IMG/VR virus record: IMGVR_UViG_3300032313_000664
Coordinates: 1-64,000 of that record
Strand: one strand, 5' to 3'
DNA: 64,000 nucleotides
From: a virus
The position numbers and the translations under genes were made by a program. A model generated the notes under the pieces. The model was not told the DNA's origin. It worked only from the letters and a program-made list of their open reading frames with translations, and did no database searches. Of the stretch, positions 30,824-39,112 are shown piece by piece. Each line of letters begins with the position of its first letter. Position 1 is the stretch's first letter.

Positions 30824-31774
30824 ATGGAAATTACACCCTCTTTGTTTTTAAATAATCAGCAGTTCTTAATACTGCTAGCGTCAGTAATGGCATTGGCCTT
30901 TGCTGCAAAGAAAACCCAGGTGTTCCTGCCCTTTTACAGCTGGATTGCCAAAAATGTTAAATCTAAAAGAGCAGTAGTTGCTCTTATTTCTCTGTTCTCT
31001 GGCGTACTGCCGATTTCAGGTCGTGTCGCTGTTTCGGCTGGTGCACTAGATACAATTGCCCCAGAAGATCAAAAGAAGCGTAAAAATTACGGAATCATTG
31101 ATTACCTTTCTACGCATCATTTCTACTTTTGGTCACCACTAGAAGCAACAGTTCTTCTCCCAATGGCGGCACTAAGTATTAGTTACTGGGAGTTGATGAG
31201 CAGAGTTTGGCCACTTATTGCTACAGCATTAATAGTAATCCTTTTCTATATATTTAAGATTTTAAAGGAAGATGATATTGAAATTAATATCCCAGACAAG
31301 CCTTTAAAGAAAAGAGATAAGCAGCCATGGCAACTTGAGGCAGATGCAAAGCGTGATCGAAAGCAACTGCTTGATTATGCAAGAGTAATTCTATTTACTG
31401 GAATTGTTATTATCCTGAGCAATATTGTAAAGGCTAATTTTGATACAATAAATGCATGGGTAGAAAATGCCCATAAAAATAATCTATTAATCTTAGTTGC
31501 TTTTGCTGGATTCTTGGCAAGTTTTGCCTTGGGAAGTTCTAGCAAGTTTGCTGGATTTGTCGTCCTCTCAGTAGGAGTATTTGGCATAGAAACTTTGCCA
31601 CTATTCTTTGCAGTCGACTACGCAGGATATATGCTGTCTCCAGCACATAAGTGTTTAGTTGTAGGTAAGAGCTACTTTAGAACCCCTCTCAAGGATTACT
31701 ATAAGGCAATTTTTGCTTTGGTGATTCCAGTGGTTCTAATGGGTATAACTTTGTACTACGGCGGGACCCTCTAA
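30824..31774 (+). CDS. Polytopic membrane protein, transporter-like (316 aa)
   Basis: About eight hydrophobic segments with a charged cytoplasmic loop in the middle (KEDDIEINIPDKPLKKRDK). The segment LFSGVLPISGRVAVSAGA, then NYGIIDYLSTHHFYFWSPLE, resembles the conserved core of the DUF401/GntP-like permeases. Complete and in frame. It is unusual inside a virion gene region and is most likely a host-derived accessory gene acting in the host membrane. The transported substrate is unknown. AAAGG lies upstream of the ATG. Confidence 0.7.
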   Translation: MEITPSLFLNNQQFLILLASVMALAFAAKKTQVFLPFYSWIAKNVKSKRAVVALISLFSGVLPISGRVAVSAGALDTIAPEDQKKRKNYGIIDYLSTHHFYFWSPLEATVLLPMAALSISYWELMSRVWPLIATALIVILFYIFKILKEDDIEINIPDKPLKKRDKQPWQLEADAKRDRKQLLDYARVILFTGIVIILSNIVKANFDTINAWVENAHKNNLLILVAFAGFLASFALGSSSKFAGFVVLSVGVFGIETLPLFFAVDYAGYMLSPAHKCLVVGKSYFRTPLKDYYKAIFALVIPVVLMGITLYYGGTL

Positions 31775-31785
31775 AAACCTATTGT

Positions 31786-31852
31786 CCCCACTGGCTTCTA
31801 GAAGGCCAGTGGGGTATAATAAGTTAGGCAAAGGTAGATAATACTACCTTTG
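31786..31852 (+). promoter_or_regulatory. Two strong hairpins and a -10 box between membrane protein and fibre genes
   Basis: CCCCACTGGC (31786-31795) pairs with GCCAGTGGGG (31805-31814), directly followed by TATAAT (31815-31820). CAAAGGTAG (31829-31837) pairs with CTACCTTTG (31844-31852). The first has no T-run on either strand, so a plain terminator is uncertain. Confidence 0.55.
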
Positions 31853-31866
31853 ATAATAAATATTTA

Positions 31867-31875
31867 TGATATACT
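31867..31875 (+). promoter_or_regulatory. Extended -10 box (TGATATACT)
   Basis: TGn followed by TATACT, 21 bases before the ATG at 31897, with TAGGAGA as the ribosome binding site in between. No good -35. Confidence 0.45.
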
Positions 31876-31896
31876 TTTAGGTATAGGAGATACAAC

Positions 31897-32229
31897 ATGC
31901 CAGATTATGCAAGTTTAACAGCCCAAGTAGAATTATTCAAGACCAAGGTGGGAGCCCTCAGCGGATCAACACTTGGAGCACAAGAATTGGTTTATCTAGC
32001 CAAAGCTATTGAATCAATGGGAAATCTTTTGGGAGTCAACGACGTTTTGGCAGCTACAAATACAAAGCTAAATGATATCTCAACTGCAGTAACAGGTGCC
32101 GTAACAACTGTTTCAAGCGCAGGAAGCACACAAGTAGCAGCAGTAGCTGCAGCAGGAGCAACACAGGTAGCAGCTGTTGCGAATGAATTAAATAACTTTA
32201 CAATCTATCAGAATATGGGAGTAATATAA
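31897..32229 (+). CDS. Short coiled fibre protein (110 aa)
   Basis: Starts MPDYASLTAQVELFKTKVGA, clearly paralogous to the first domain of the 25239 gene (both carry LGV(A/N)D after an MG/IGN(T/L)LGV segment). The second half is an Ala/Val-rich tandem repeat (GSTQVAAVAAAGATQVAAVA) likely forming a coiled coil. A minimal fibre shaft lacking a tip; the following gene may supply it. Confidence 0.65.
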   Translation: MPDYASLTAQVELFKTKVGALSGSTLGAQELVYLAKAIESMGNLLGVNDVLAATNTKLNDISTAVTGAVTTVSSAGSTQVAAVAAAGATQVAAVANELNNFTIYQNMGVI

Positions 32230-32230
32230 A

Positions 32231-32551
32231 ATGCCAACAACAGTCAGTTTACCAGCACGTTTTTACGCAGGAACACTTACAAACAACGAAACAGGAGTTT
32301 GGACAGTACCAGCAGCAGAAACAGATGTTATCACATCAATCACAGTTCAAAACATTACACTTGCAGCACAAACATTTAACGTAAAAATGGCAGGAACATT
32401 CTTGGCCTATCAGCTAAGCCTTCCACCACAAACTTTTATGACATTAGATATTAAGCAAGTTCTTAACACAGCAGAAAGCATTCTCGTAACAGCGTCAAAT
32501 AATAACGCAGTCACAATGTTTATCTCTGGCGTAAAAATAACATCATCATAA
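32231..32551 (+). CDS. Small beta-rich virion protein (106 aa)
   Basis: Starts MPTTVSLPARFYAGTLTNNE. All-beta with TVPAAETDVITSITVQN, VKMAGTFLAYQLSLPPQTF and a final VTMFISGVKITSS. It is similar in style to the first domain of the 36687 gene. One base separates it from the previous stop. Likely a capsid or tail decoration or a fibre head; not assignable. Confidence 0.6.
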   Translation: MPTTVSLPARFYAGTLTNNETGVWTVPAAETDVITSITVQNITLAAQTFNVKMAGTFLAYQLSLPPQTFMTLDIKQVLNTAESILVTASNNNAVTMFISGVKITSS

Positions 32552-32567
32552 TTTAAAGGAGTAAAAA

Positions 32568-33563
32568 ATGTCACAAGTTTCCAACACTACAAGTTCCATT
32601 TATTTGCCAGGACTAACTACAACAATTAATGCTGCCGTAACACAGGGATTGCAAACTGGTATTACAGCACAAGCTATTGCAGCAGGTGGAGTAAGCTCAA
32701 TGTACATGCCTCTTGAAGAAAGAATTTATTCATCAGGCACATGGACAAGACCAGCAAATTCAGGACCAGTTATTAAAATGATTCTTGTTGGCGGAGGAGG
32801 TTCAGGCGGAGTTGGAGTTTCATGGTCCCACAGCGGAGCAGGTGGTGGTGGCGCAGGACAACTTGTTGAAAGATGGCTAGACATTTCTTCAGTACCAATT
32901 GGATCAACTATTTCAGTAACTATCGGAGCAGGTGGCGCAGCAGTAGGTGGAAATGCAAACGGAAATAATGGAGGAAACTCTTCATTCGGTGTTAACGGAC
33001 AACCATTTTATTTAATTGCATACGGCGGTGGCGGTGGCGGTTACCCAGATGGTACAGGTAACAATGGCAACAGCGGAAGCATGGGTCCAGGATACAATAA
33101 TCAAAATGGTGGAGGATCTGGTGGCGGTGGCGGATCTAACTACAACTGGCAATACGGCGCAGGCGGAGGCGGAGGCGGATCATCTAGCGCAGGAATGCCA
33201 GCAAGAAATACAACATCAAGCAATGGAACTGGAAGCGCAGGGCGACCAGGAGGATTTGGTTGGGGTCCTGGAGCATCAGGCGGAGCAACTGGAACTAACC
33301 ACAGCTGGACATCATGGATTGGAATGGGCGGAGGCGGCGGTAATGGTCAATACGGAATTGCAGGCGGCGGAGGCGGAGGCGGAGGAGTAGGCGGAGGAGG
33401 ATCTTGTGGTGGTGGCGCAGGAGGATCCCCAGTAACAGATAACAATGGTGGATCAGGAATGGACGGAACAGGTTCAGGTGGTGGTGGAAATTCACACACA
33501 GGTGGTGTCGGTCAAAAAGGAGGTTCTGGCGTAGCTATTATTACATACTACGTTAAGGCATAA
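32568..33563 (+). CDS. Glycine-rich tail adhesin 2 (331 aa)
   Basis: The N-terminus (SSIYLPGLTTTINAAVTQGL) is followed by SSGTWTRPANSGPVIKMILV and a glycine-rich domain from about residue 75 to the end, which closes with GGSGVAIITYYVKA. It is paralogous to the 34092 gene, sharing RPANS, LDISSVPIGS and GGNS(S/T)FGxxGQPFY. Gly runs suggest packed polyglycine helices, as in glycine-rich adhesins of large phages that determine host range. Confidence 0.75.
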   Translation: MSQVSNTTSSIYLPGLTTTINAAVTQGLQTGITAQAIAAGGVSSMYMPLEERIYSSGTWTRPANSGPVIKMILVGGGGSGGVGVSWSHSGAGGGGAGQLVERWLDISSVPIGSTISVTIGAGGAAVGGNANGNNGGNSSFGVNGQPFYLIAYGGGGGGYPDGTGNNGNSGSMGPGYNNQNGGGSGGGGGSNYNWQYGAGGGGGGSSSAGMPARNTTSSNGTGSAGRPGGFGWGPGASGGATGTNHSWTSWIGMGGGGGNGQYGIAGGGGGGGGVGGGGSCGGGAGGSPVTDNNGGSGMDGTGSGGGGNSHTGGVGQKGGSGVAIITYYVKA

Positions 33564-33565
33564 TT

Positions 33566-33847
33566 ATGAGAGACTACGTATTTATTAATGAAGATGGTAC
33601 AGTAAAAAACATACTGAACCTAGTTGGACCAGAAGCAATTGAAGCAAATGATGATTTAAAAGATTTGCTTTGGTTTGATTACACTGACTGGGACTATGAC
33701 GATAAGCCAGGTCCACAATGGACATACAACAAAGAAACAGAAGTGTGGACTAAATATGTTCCATTTAATTCTGCACCAATCCCAGAAGATATTATTGAAG
33801 CAATTGCAGCATCAGTTGAAGCTGAACCAATAGAGGGTGATATCTAA
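33566..33847 (+). CDS. Fibre partner protein (93 aa)
   Basis: Starts MRDYVFINEDGTVKNILNLV. The N-terminal beta domain is of the kind found in fibre-assembly proteins; the middle is aspartate and tryptophan rich (LWFDYTDWDYDDKPGPQW). It directly follows a glycine-rich adhesin and overlaps the next gene by one base. Probably a cap or chaperone. Confidence 0.6.
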   Translation: MRDYVFINEDGTVKNILNLVGPEAIEANDDLKDLLWFDYTDWDYDDKPGPQWTYNKETEVWTKYVPFNSAPIPEDIIEAIAASVEAEPIEGDI

Positions 33848-34092
33848 TGTCAAGAATATGGGCACTATTAGTAGATAATGTTATTGGAAATGTAATCATT
33901 GCAGAAGAAGATTTTATTGAATCTCATCCAGATTTTTCAGGATTGGGTCGGATTGACATTACAGACTATGATCCACAACCAGGAATTATGTGGATACTAG
34001 AGGATAATAAATTTAAAGCACCAGAATCAGTAAGACCAAAACCAGAACACGTAGTACCAGAAAATAATCTTGAAATCGAGGTAAAGGCATAA
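33847..34092 (+). CDS. Fibre partner protein (81 aa)
   Basis: Starts MSRIWALLVDNVIGNVIIAE and carries YDPQPGIMW, matching the PGPQW segment of the 33566 gene. The rest is proline and glutamate rich. Overlaps both neighbours by a single base (TAATG). Probably a chaperone or capping protein for an adjacent glycine-rich fibre. Confidence 0.6.
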   Translation: MSRIWALLVDNVIGNVIIAEEDFIESHPDFSGLGRIDITDYDPQPGIMWILEDNKFKAPESVRPKPEHVVPENNLEIEVKA

Positions 34093-35027
34093 TGGCAACA
34101 TATGGAACAATTAATCAAATATACGTACCAGGACTAGATACTCAAATTTTAGCATCAACAACAGCTCTTTCAACATCTATTGCTATTCCATTAATTGCAG
34201 CAAACCTTTCAGGTTTTTATAATGCGTATGAAGTTAGTATTTTAAGCGGTGGGTCATGGACACGTCCAGCAAACAGCGCACCACAAATTAACGTAACGCT
34301 TGTTGGCGGAGGCGGAGGCGGTGGATGCACCAACTATAGCGCAAACCACGGCGGTGGTGGAGCAGGACAACTATTAAGAAGAACTCTTGATATTTCATCA
34401 GTTCCAATAGGATCAGGAATTTCAATCGGTATTGCTAATGGCGGAACATGTAATGCACAAGGAGGAAACTCAACATTTGGAACTTCAGGACAGCCATTCT
34501 ATATGATTGCATACGGTGGAGGTTCAACACAGGGTAATGGACAATCAGGTTCAAATGGACCAGGGGCTAACAATAGAACTGGAATCGGATCTGGCGGTGG
34601 CGGACAAGGAGAATGGATTAACTCATGGGGCGCTGGCGGTGGCGGTGGTGGAGCAGGCGGAGCAGGCATGCAAGGCAACGTTCACTTTACAAGCTCTGGA
34701 GGATACTCTGGATACTTTGGAGGATCAAGAAACTCATCAGAAGGTTCATCAGGCGGAGGACCAGGTTCTTCCAATGGAAATGACTCTGGTAACAGAAGCC
34801 AAGGAGGACAGGGCGGTAATGGTCTATACGGACTAGCAGGTGGCGGAGGAGGCGCAGCAAGAGGCGTTGGTGGCGGAGGATCTTGTGGCGGAGGTCAAGG
34901 ACACGGAGACCACATTGGAACTCCAAGAGCAGACGCTATGCCAAACTCAGGATCTGGCGGTGGCGGTGGTGGAGCAAACACTGGTGGTTCAGGAATCTGC
35001 AAGATTATCTATTGGGTAAAAGCTTAA
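34092..35027 (+). CDS. Glycine-rich tail adhesin 3 (311 aa)
   Basis: Starts MATYGTINQIYVPGLDTQIL, a close paralogue of the 32568 gene. The glycine-rich domain from about residue 75 to 300 contains multiple pure Gly runs and ends GGSGICKIIYWVKA. The hypervariable insertions between Gly blocks are where such adhesins usually contact receptors. Two glycine-rich genes with small partners between them suggests a duplicated cassette. Confidence 0.75.
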   Translation: MATYGTINQIYVPGLDTQILASTTALSTSIAIPLIAANLSGFYNAYEVSILSGGSWTRPANSAPQINVTLVGGGGGGGCTNYSANHGGGGAGQLLRRTLDISSVPIGSGISIGIANGGTCNAQGGNSTFGTSGQPFYMIAYGGGSTQGNGQSGSNGPGANNRTGIGSGGGGQGEWINSWGAGGGGGGAGGAGMQGNVHFTSSGGYSGYFGGSRNSSEGSSGGGPGSSNGNDSGNRSQGGQGGNGLYGLAGGGGGAARGVGGGGSCGGGQGHGDHIGTPRADAMPNSGSGGGGGGANTGGSGICKIIYWVKA

Positions 35028-35054
35028 TAATTAAAGAAATAAAAGGAGAATAAA

Positions 35055-35492
35055 ATGCCAGTATCAATGACCCCACAAGCTGTTACACCATCTTTGTGGA
35101 CATACACATACCTTCAGGCCCCAATTAATGGCCAAGGGTTTACATACTTTAACATTCCAGTTGAATTTTCTGATAAAGGAACAATCAATGCTGGAGGAAC
35201 AGCATCATGCGATTTAGCTGCAGCTGGTGTATTTAAGATGATTGCAAACGGTAACATGACAGTAGCTTTCACAAACTATCCAGGAACAGCAAAGGCTGCT
35301 TTTTGGCAAGTTGAGATTAAAGCTGGCGGATCATATACAATTACATGGCCAGGAGTTGTTAAGTGGGATGGTGGCGGAGCTGCAAACGTAGCACCACTCC
35401 TATCAACAAATACAACACTCTTGAACTTCTACACAAAAGACGGTGGAACAACTGTCTACGGCGGATACGCATTCGCTGATTTATACGTATAA
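35055..35492 (+). CDS. Fibre tip-type protein (145 aa)
   Basis: The C-terminal part (AGGSYTITWPGVVKWDGGGA, then LNFYTKDGGTTVYGGYAFAD) matches the beta domain in the 25904 gene. The N-terminal part has NAGGTASCDLAAAGVFKMIA. AAAGGAG is a good ribosome binding site. It is followed by a chaperone-like gene, reproducing the order seen at 25904-26781. Confidence 0.65.
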   Translation: MPVSMTPQAVTPSLWTYTYLQAPINGQGFTYFNIPVEFSDKGTINAGGTASCDLAAAGVFKMIANGNMTVAFTNYPGTAKAAFWQVEIKAGGSYTITWPGVVKWDGGGAANVAPLLSTNTTLLNFYTKDGGTTVYGGYAFADLYV

Positions 35493-35510
35493 TAATTAAA
35501 AGGGGGATCC

Positions 35511-35954
35511 ATGTACGCAATAGTTACAAATAATGAAGTTACAAATATTGGTGAAATAACAGTATTGTTTCCAAATACTTCATTCCCATCTAATGGCGAC
35601 TACGGAGACTTCCTAGAAGAAAATAACGTATACCCAGTTATAACTGATTTGGAGTATGATTCCAACACTGAAAGATTAGTTCCATGCACACCATATGTTA
35701 GAGCTGGTAAGGTTTATAATGTAGAAGTACAGCCAATCTCTGAAGAAGATCAAAAAGATATTTTGCTGGCGCATATCGATTTTGAATTAATTTCTACAGA
35801 AGGTCTTGAAACCAAATCAGATTTGTCTGCTAAAGACAAGCAGGCTTGGGTTAAGTACAGAGAAAAGCTAAACTTATTAAAAGAATATTCAAATGTATCA
35901 GAGATTACTTGGCCAGAAAAGCCTGTAGTCTATGGTGGAACAGAGGAAAACTAA
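35511..35954 (+). CDS. Tail fibre assembly/chaperone-like protein (147 aa)
   Basis: N-terminal beta domain MYAIVTNNEVTNIGEITVLF is shared with the 26281 gene. The C-terminal helical domain (KDKQAWVKYREKLNLLKEYS) fits tail assembly chaperones. AGGGGGATCC precedes the ATG. Its position after a fibre-tip protein supports a partner role. Confidence 0.65.
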   Translation: MYAIVTNNEVTNIGEITVLFPNTSFPSNGDYGDFLEENNVYPVITDLEYDSNTERLVPCTPYVRAGKVYNVEVQPISEEDQKDILLAHIDFELISTEGLETKSDLSAKDKQAWVKYREKLNLLKEYSNVSEITWPEKPVVYGGTEEN

Positions 35955-36671
35955 TTGCTACCTAATCAGCGTTCAAATTTTCGTAGAGCTAGATTTACAA
36001 CAACAGGTCTACGTCTACATCTAGACGCAGCATTGCCTGGTACAGTAATTAGAGACGGATCTGATTTTGTTTCCGCTTGGAACGACAAGTCTGGTGCAGG
36101 TCGGCACATGGTTCAAGCAACACAGGCAAATAAGCCACAATTTCTTGCTACTGGTCTAGGTGGACTAGGAGCCCTTCAGTTTGACGGAACAGATGACTTT
36201 ATGACATTCTCAGATCAAACACTAGCATATATCGCTGGAAGATCTTTTACAGTTTTTTATGTGGCTTCAAAACCAGCAAATACTAATACCTGGATTTTTG
36301 GCGGAACTAATACTGGAACAAGAACAAATTTTTTTGCAGGTAACTTAACAGCAAATACACATAGATCAGGATTTTATAATGACGACCAAGGTTCTATAGT
36401 TACAGCCGCAGCATCGGGAACAACAGAGATTTACACAATTGTTTATGATTCATCAAATAACCAAAGAACTATAAGAAGAAATAGAGTAGAAGTTTCACGT
36501 GCCGTAACAGGCGGATCAGTAGCTTCAATGACGGGACAAGCAATTGGCAGATATGTTTCATCCTATGGAAACTTTAAAATTGGAGAATTCTTAATTTACG
36601 ATAGAGCTTTGCAGTTCTCAGAACAAGAAACTGTTGAAAAAGATCTAATATCTAAGTGGTCTATAGTCTAA
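35955..36671 (+). CDS. LamG / concanavalin-like lectin domain protein (238 aa), TTG start
   Basis: The TTG directly follows the upstream stop; GAGGAAAA is the ribosome binding site. The protein has the hallmarks of a LamG jellyroll: LRLHLDAALPGTVIRDGSDF, VSAWNDKSGAGRHM, LQFDGTDDFMTF, RSFTVFYVASK and a final KIGEFLIYDRALQFSEQE. These domains bind sugars or proteins on the host surface. No signal peptide. Confidence 0.8.
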   Translation: MLPNQRSNFRRARFTTTGLRLHLDAALPGTVIRDGSDFVSAWNDKSGAGRHMVQATQANKPQFLATGLGGLGALQFDGTDDFMTFSDQTLAYIAGRSFTVFYVASKPANTNTWIFGGTNTGTRTNFFAGNLTANTHRSGFYNDDQGSIVTAAASGTTEIYTIVYDSSNNQRTIRRNRVEVSRAVTGGSVASMTGQAIGRYVSSYGNFKIGEFLIYDRALQFSEQETVEKDLISKWSIV

Positions 36672-36686
36672 GGGAGGAAGTAAAGT

Positions 36687-39086
36687 ATGTCATATGCTCC
36701 AATTAGATTTGCAGGACCTTCATTAATTCCAGCATCTCCAGCCAAAATATACACGGCTGTATCTACAATAATTATTAAAGAATTTACTGTAACAAACTTC
36801 AGTGGTTCAACATTGCCATTTAGCATATTTTTGCTTGGAGAAAATGGCGATCAGGTTATTAACCTATACGGAGTAAATAGATCAAGCCTAGACCCATATA
36901 CACTTTATGGAAATGTTAACGTAGCAAATAACACAACTCTTAAGCTAGAGCACTCATTAATTTTAAATGCTGGAGAATCAATTGCAGCAGTTACAACAAC
37001 ACCAAATTGCTACTCATTAACAATATCTGGAGTAGATCTTTCAGGAACACTCTCTGGCGGAGGATCAACAGGCGGAACCACAGGAGCTTCAGGGGCAGGG
37101 TATTCTGATGTAACATCAATAACAACAAACCCAGTAACTACAGGCTCAAAAGTATTTTATGTAAACAATAGCGGTGCCTATACAGCGGGACAACGTGTTC
37201 GTGTAATTAATCCACTTGCACTAACAACATACGTTGAAGGAACTATTACGCAAGTTGTAAAGAATGTCAGCATTACAGTAGCTGTTGATGCAACAAATGG
37301 AACAGGAACATACTCTGAATGGGTATTTGCCGTTACTGGAAATCCAGGAACGTCTGGAACTTCAGGATCAAATGGTGCAACAGGTGCTACGGGTGCTACG
37401 GGAGTAGGTGCCACAGGCGCAACAGGAGCAACTGGCCCAACTGGAGCCAATGGAACATCTTTGACTTCGCAGGGAACAGTTCCAAATGTTGCTTCGCTAC
37501 CAACAACAAATGTATTTGTAGGTGCAACATATTTAGTGACAGATACTCAAGAAATGTATGTTTGGAATGGAACAGCGTTTTCAAATGCTGGTGTTTATAG
37601 GGGGCCTATCGGAGCAACTGGACCAGTAGGTGCCACAGGCGCAACAGGAGCAACTGGTCCAACTGGCGCAGCTGGAAGATCTATTAATATTAAAGGAACA
37701 AAAGCAAATATTGCTGCACTACCATCTTCAGGAAATACGTCTGGAGATTCATGGATTGTATTAACTGATTTACATCTTTATGTTTGGGACGGAGCAACTT
37801 GGCTAGATGCTGGGCAGTTCCAAGGCCCAACAGGTGCAACTGGACCAGCAACTATTTCAGTAGGTACAGTTTCTACAACTGGCCCAGCTGGGACACCTTC
37901 AGTAACAAATTCAGGAACATCATCGGTTGCAGTATTTGATTTTATTTTACAGCAAGGCCCAACTGGAATTACTGGTCCAACTGGAACTTCTGGCTCTGTT
38001 CAAATAGGAACAGTTGGATCCACTGGACCAACTGGAAATGCGTCTGTAACAAATTCAGGAACAGTAAATGCTGCAACGTTAGATTTTGTTTTAAAGCAGG
38101 GCCCAACAGGGCCTACAGGCCCAGCGGGACCTACAACAATAACTATAGGTACAGTATCTGCAACTGGCCCAACAGGAGTTCCTACAATAACAAATGTTGG
38201 AACAACAACTGATTTAATTTTAAATTTTGCATTACAACAAGGACCAGCAGGACTAACAGGTGCTACTGGCCCAACGGGTGCAGCAAGCACTGTAGTTGGA
38301 CCAACAGGACCAACAGGTTCAACTGGCCCAACAGGAGCTAACGGACAAGCTGGAGCCGATGGAAGCTCAGTTAGAATTTTAGGATCATATCCAACCGAAG
38401 CAGCGCTAAACGCTGCTAAACCATCAGGAAACATTTTAGGAGATGGTTATCTAGTTGCTGGAAATCTATTTGTATGGACTGGAACAGTTTGGACAGATGC
38501 TGGAAACATTCAGGGTCCAACAGGACCAACAGGTGTAGCGGGCCCAACAGGTGCAACAGGTGCAACGGGTGCAGTAGGTCCAACAGGAGCTAACGGATCT
38601 AGCATTCAAGGCCCAACAGGTGCAACAGGTGCAACAGGTTCTACAGGCGCAACAGGCGCAACAGGTGCTACAGGAGTAGGATCCCCAGGTGCAGCAGGAC
38701 CAACAGGACCAACAGGAGCAGACGGACCTGCAGGAGGACCAACAGGACCAACGGGACCAGCAGGTATAAGTATCACTGCTAATTATATTGTCACAAGTCC
38801 AGCAGGCGGCAGTTATAGTATAGACGGAGCTTCAGGAAATCCAACATTGACTTTATTAAGAGGACATACATATGTCTTTACGGTAAACGCCCAAGGACAC
38901 CCATTCTGGTTTCAAACAACTAGCGGTGCATACAACTCAGCAAATACTTTTGCTACTGGTGTAACAAACGGGGGAGACGATGTAGGAGGAATTACATTTA
39001 CTGTTCCACTTAGTGCGCCAAACAATTTGTATTACATTTGCCAATTCCATGCAAGTATGAACGGAATCATTAACATAATCGGTTAA
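36687..39086 (+). CDS. Long collagen-like tail protein ending in a cupredoxin-like domain (799 aa)
   Basis: N-terminal beta domain (about 1-125), then extensive Gly-X-Y collagen-like blocks (GATGATGPTGA and GPTGPTGPAG types) alternating with short beta modules (VGTVSTTGPAGTPSVTNSGT, WDGATWLDAGQFQGPT). The last ~110 residues form a cupredoxin-like domain with His738 in GHPFW, and Cys785, His788 and Met791, the type 1 copper set with the same 47-residue spacing as in the 13628 gene. Probably a stiff fibre with the copper-protein-like domain at its tip. GGGAGG precedes the ATG. Confidence 0.8.
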   Translation: MSYAPIRFAGPSLIPASPAKIYTAVSTIIIKEFTVTNFSGSTLPFSIFLLGENGDQVINLYGVNRSSLDPYTLYGNVNVANNTTLKLEHSLILNAGESIAAVTTTPNCYSLTISGVDLSGTLSGGGSTGGTTGASGAGYSDVTSITTNPVTTGSKVFYVNNSGAYTAGQRVRVINPLALTTYVEGTITQVVKNVSITVAVDATNGTGTYSEWVFAVTGNPGTSGTSGSNGATGATGATGVGATGATGATGPTGANGTSLTSQGTVPNVASLPTTNVFVGATYLVTDTQEMYVWNGTAFSNAGVYRGPIGATGPVGATGATGATGPTGAAGRSINIKGTKANIAALPSSGNTSGDSWIVLTDLHLYVWDGATWLDAGQFQGPTGATGPATISVGTVSTTGPAGTPSVTNSGTSSVAVFDFILQQGPTGITGPTGTSGSVQIGTVGSTGPTGNASVTNSGTVNAATLDFVLKQGPTGPTGPAGPTTITIGTVSATGPTGVPTITNVGTTTDLILNFALQQGPAGLTGATGPTGAASTVVGPTGPTGSTGPTGANGQAGADGSSVRILGSYPTEAALNAAKPSGNILGDGYLVAGNLFVWTGTVWTDAGNIQGPTGPTGVAGPTGATGATGAVGPTGANGSSIQGPTGATGATGSTGATGATGATGVGSPGAAGPTGPTGADGPAGGPTGPTGPAGISITANYIVTSPAGGSYSIDGASGNPTLTLLRGHTYVFTVNAQGHPFWFQTTSGAYNSANTFATGVTNGGDDVGGITFTVPLSAPNNLYYICQFHASMNGIINIIG

Positions 39087-39112
39087 TGTTTATAGCTAAA
39101 GCAAGGAAATAA

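Noticed and set aside
36687-39086. Dense GCAACAGG-type DNA repeats as a possible CRISPR or tandem repeat array
   Set aside because: They simply encode Gly-X-Y collagen-like repeats in frame; spacers are not unique sequences of constant length.
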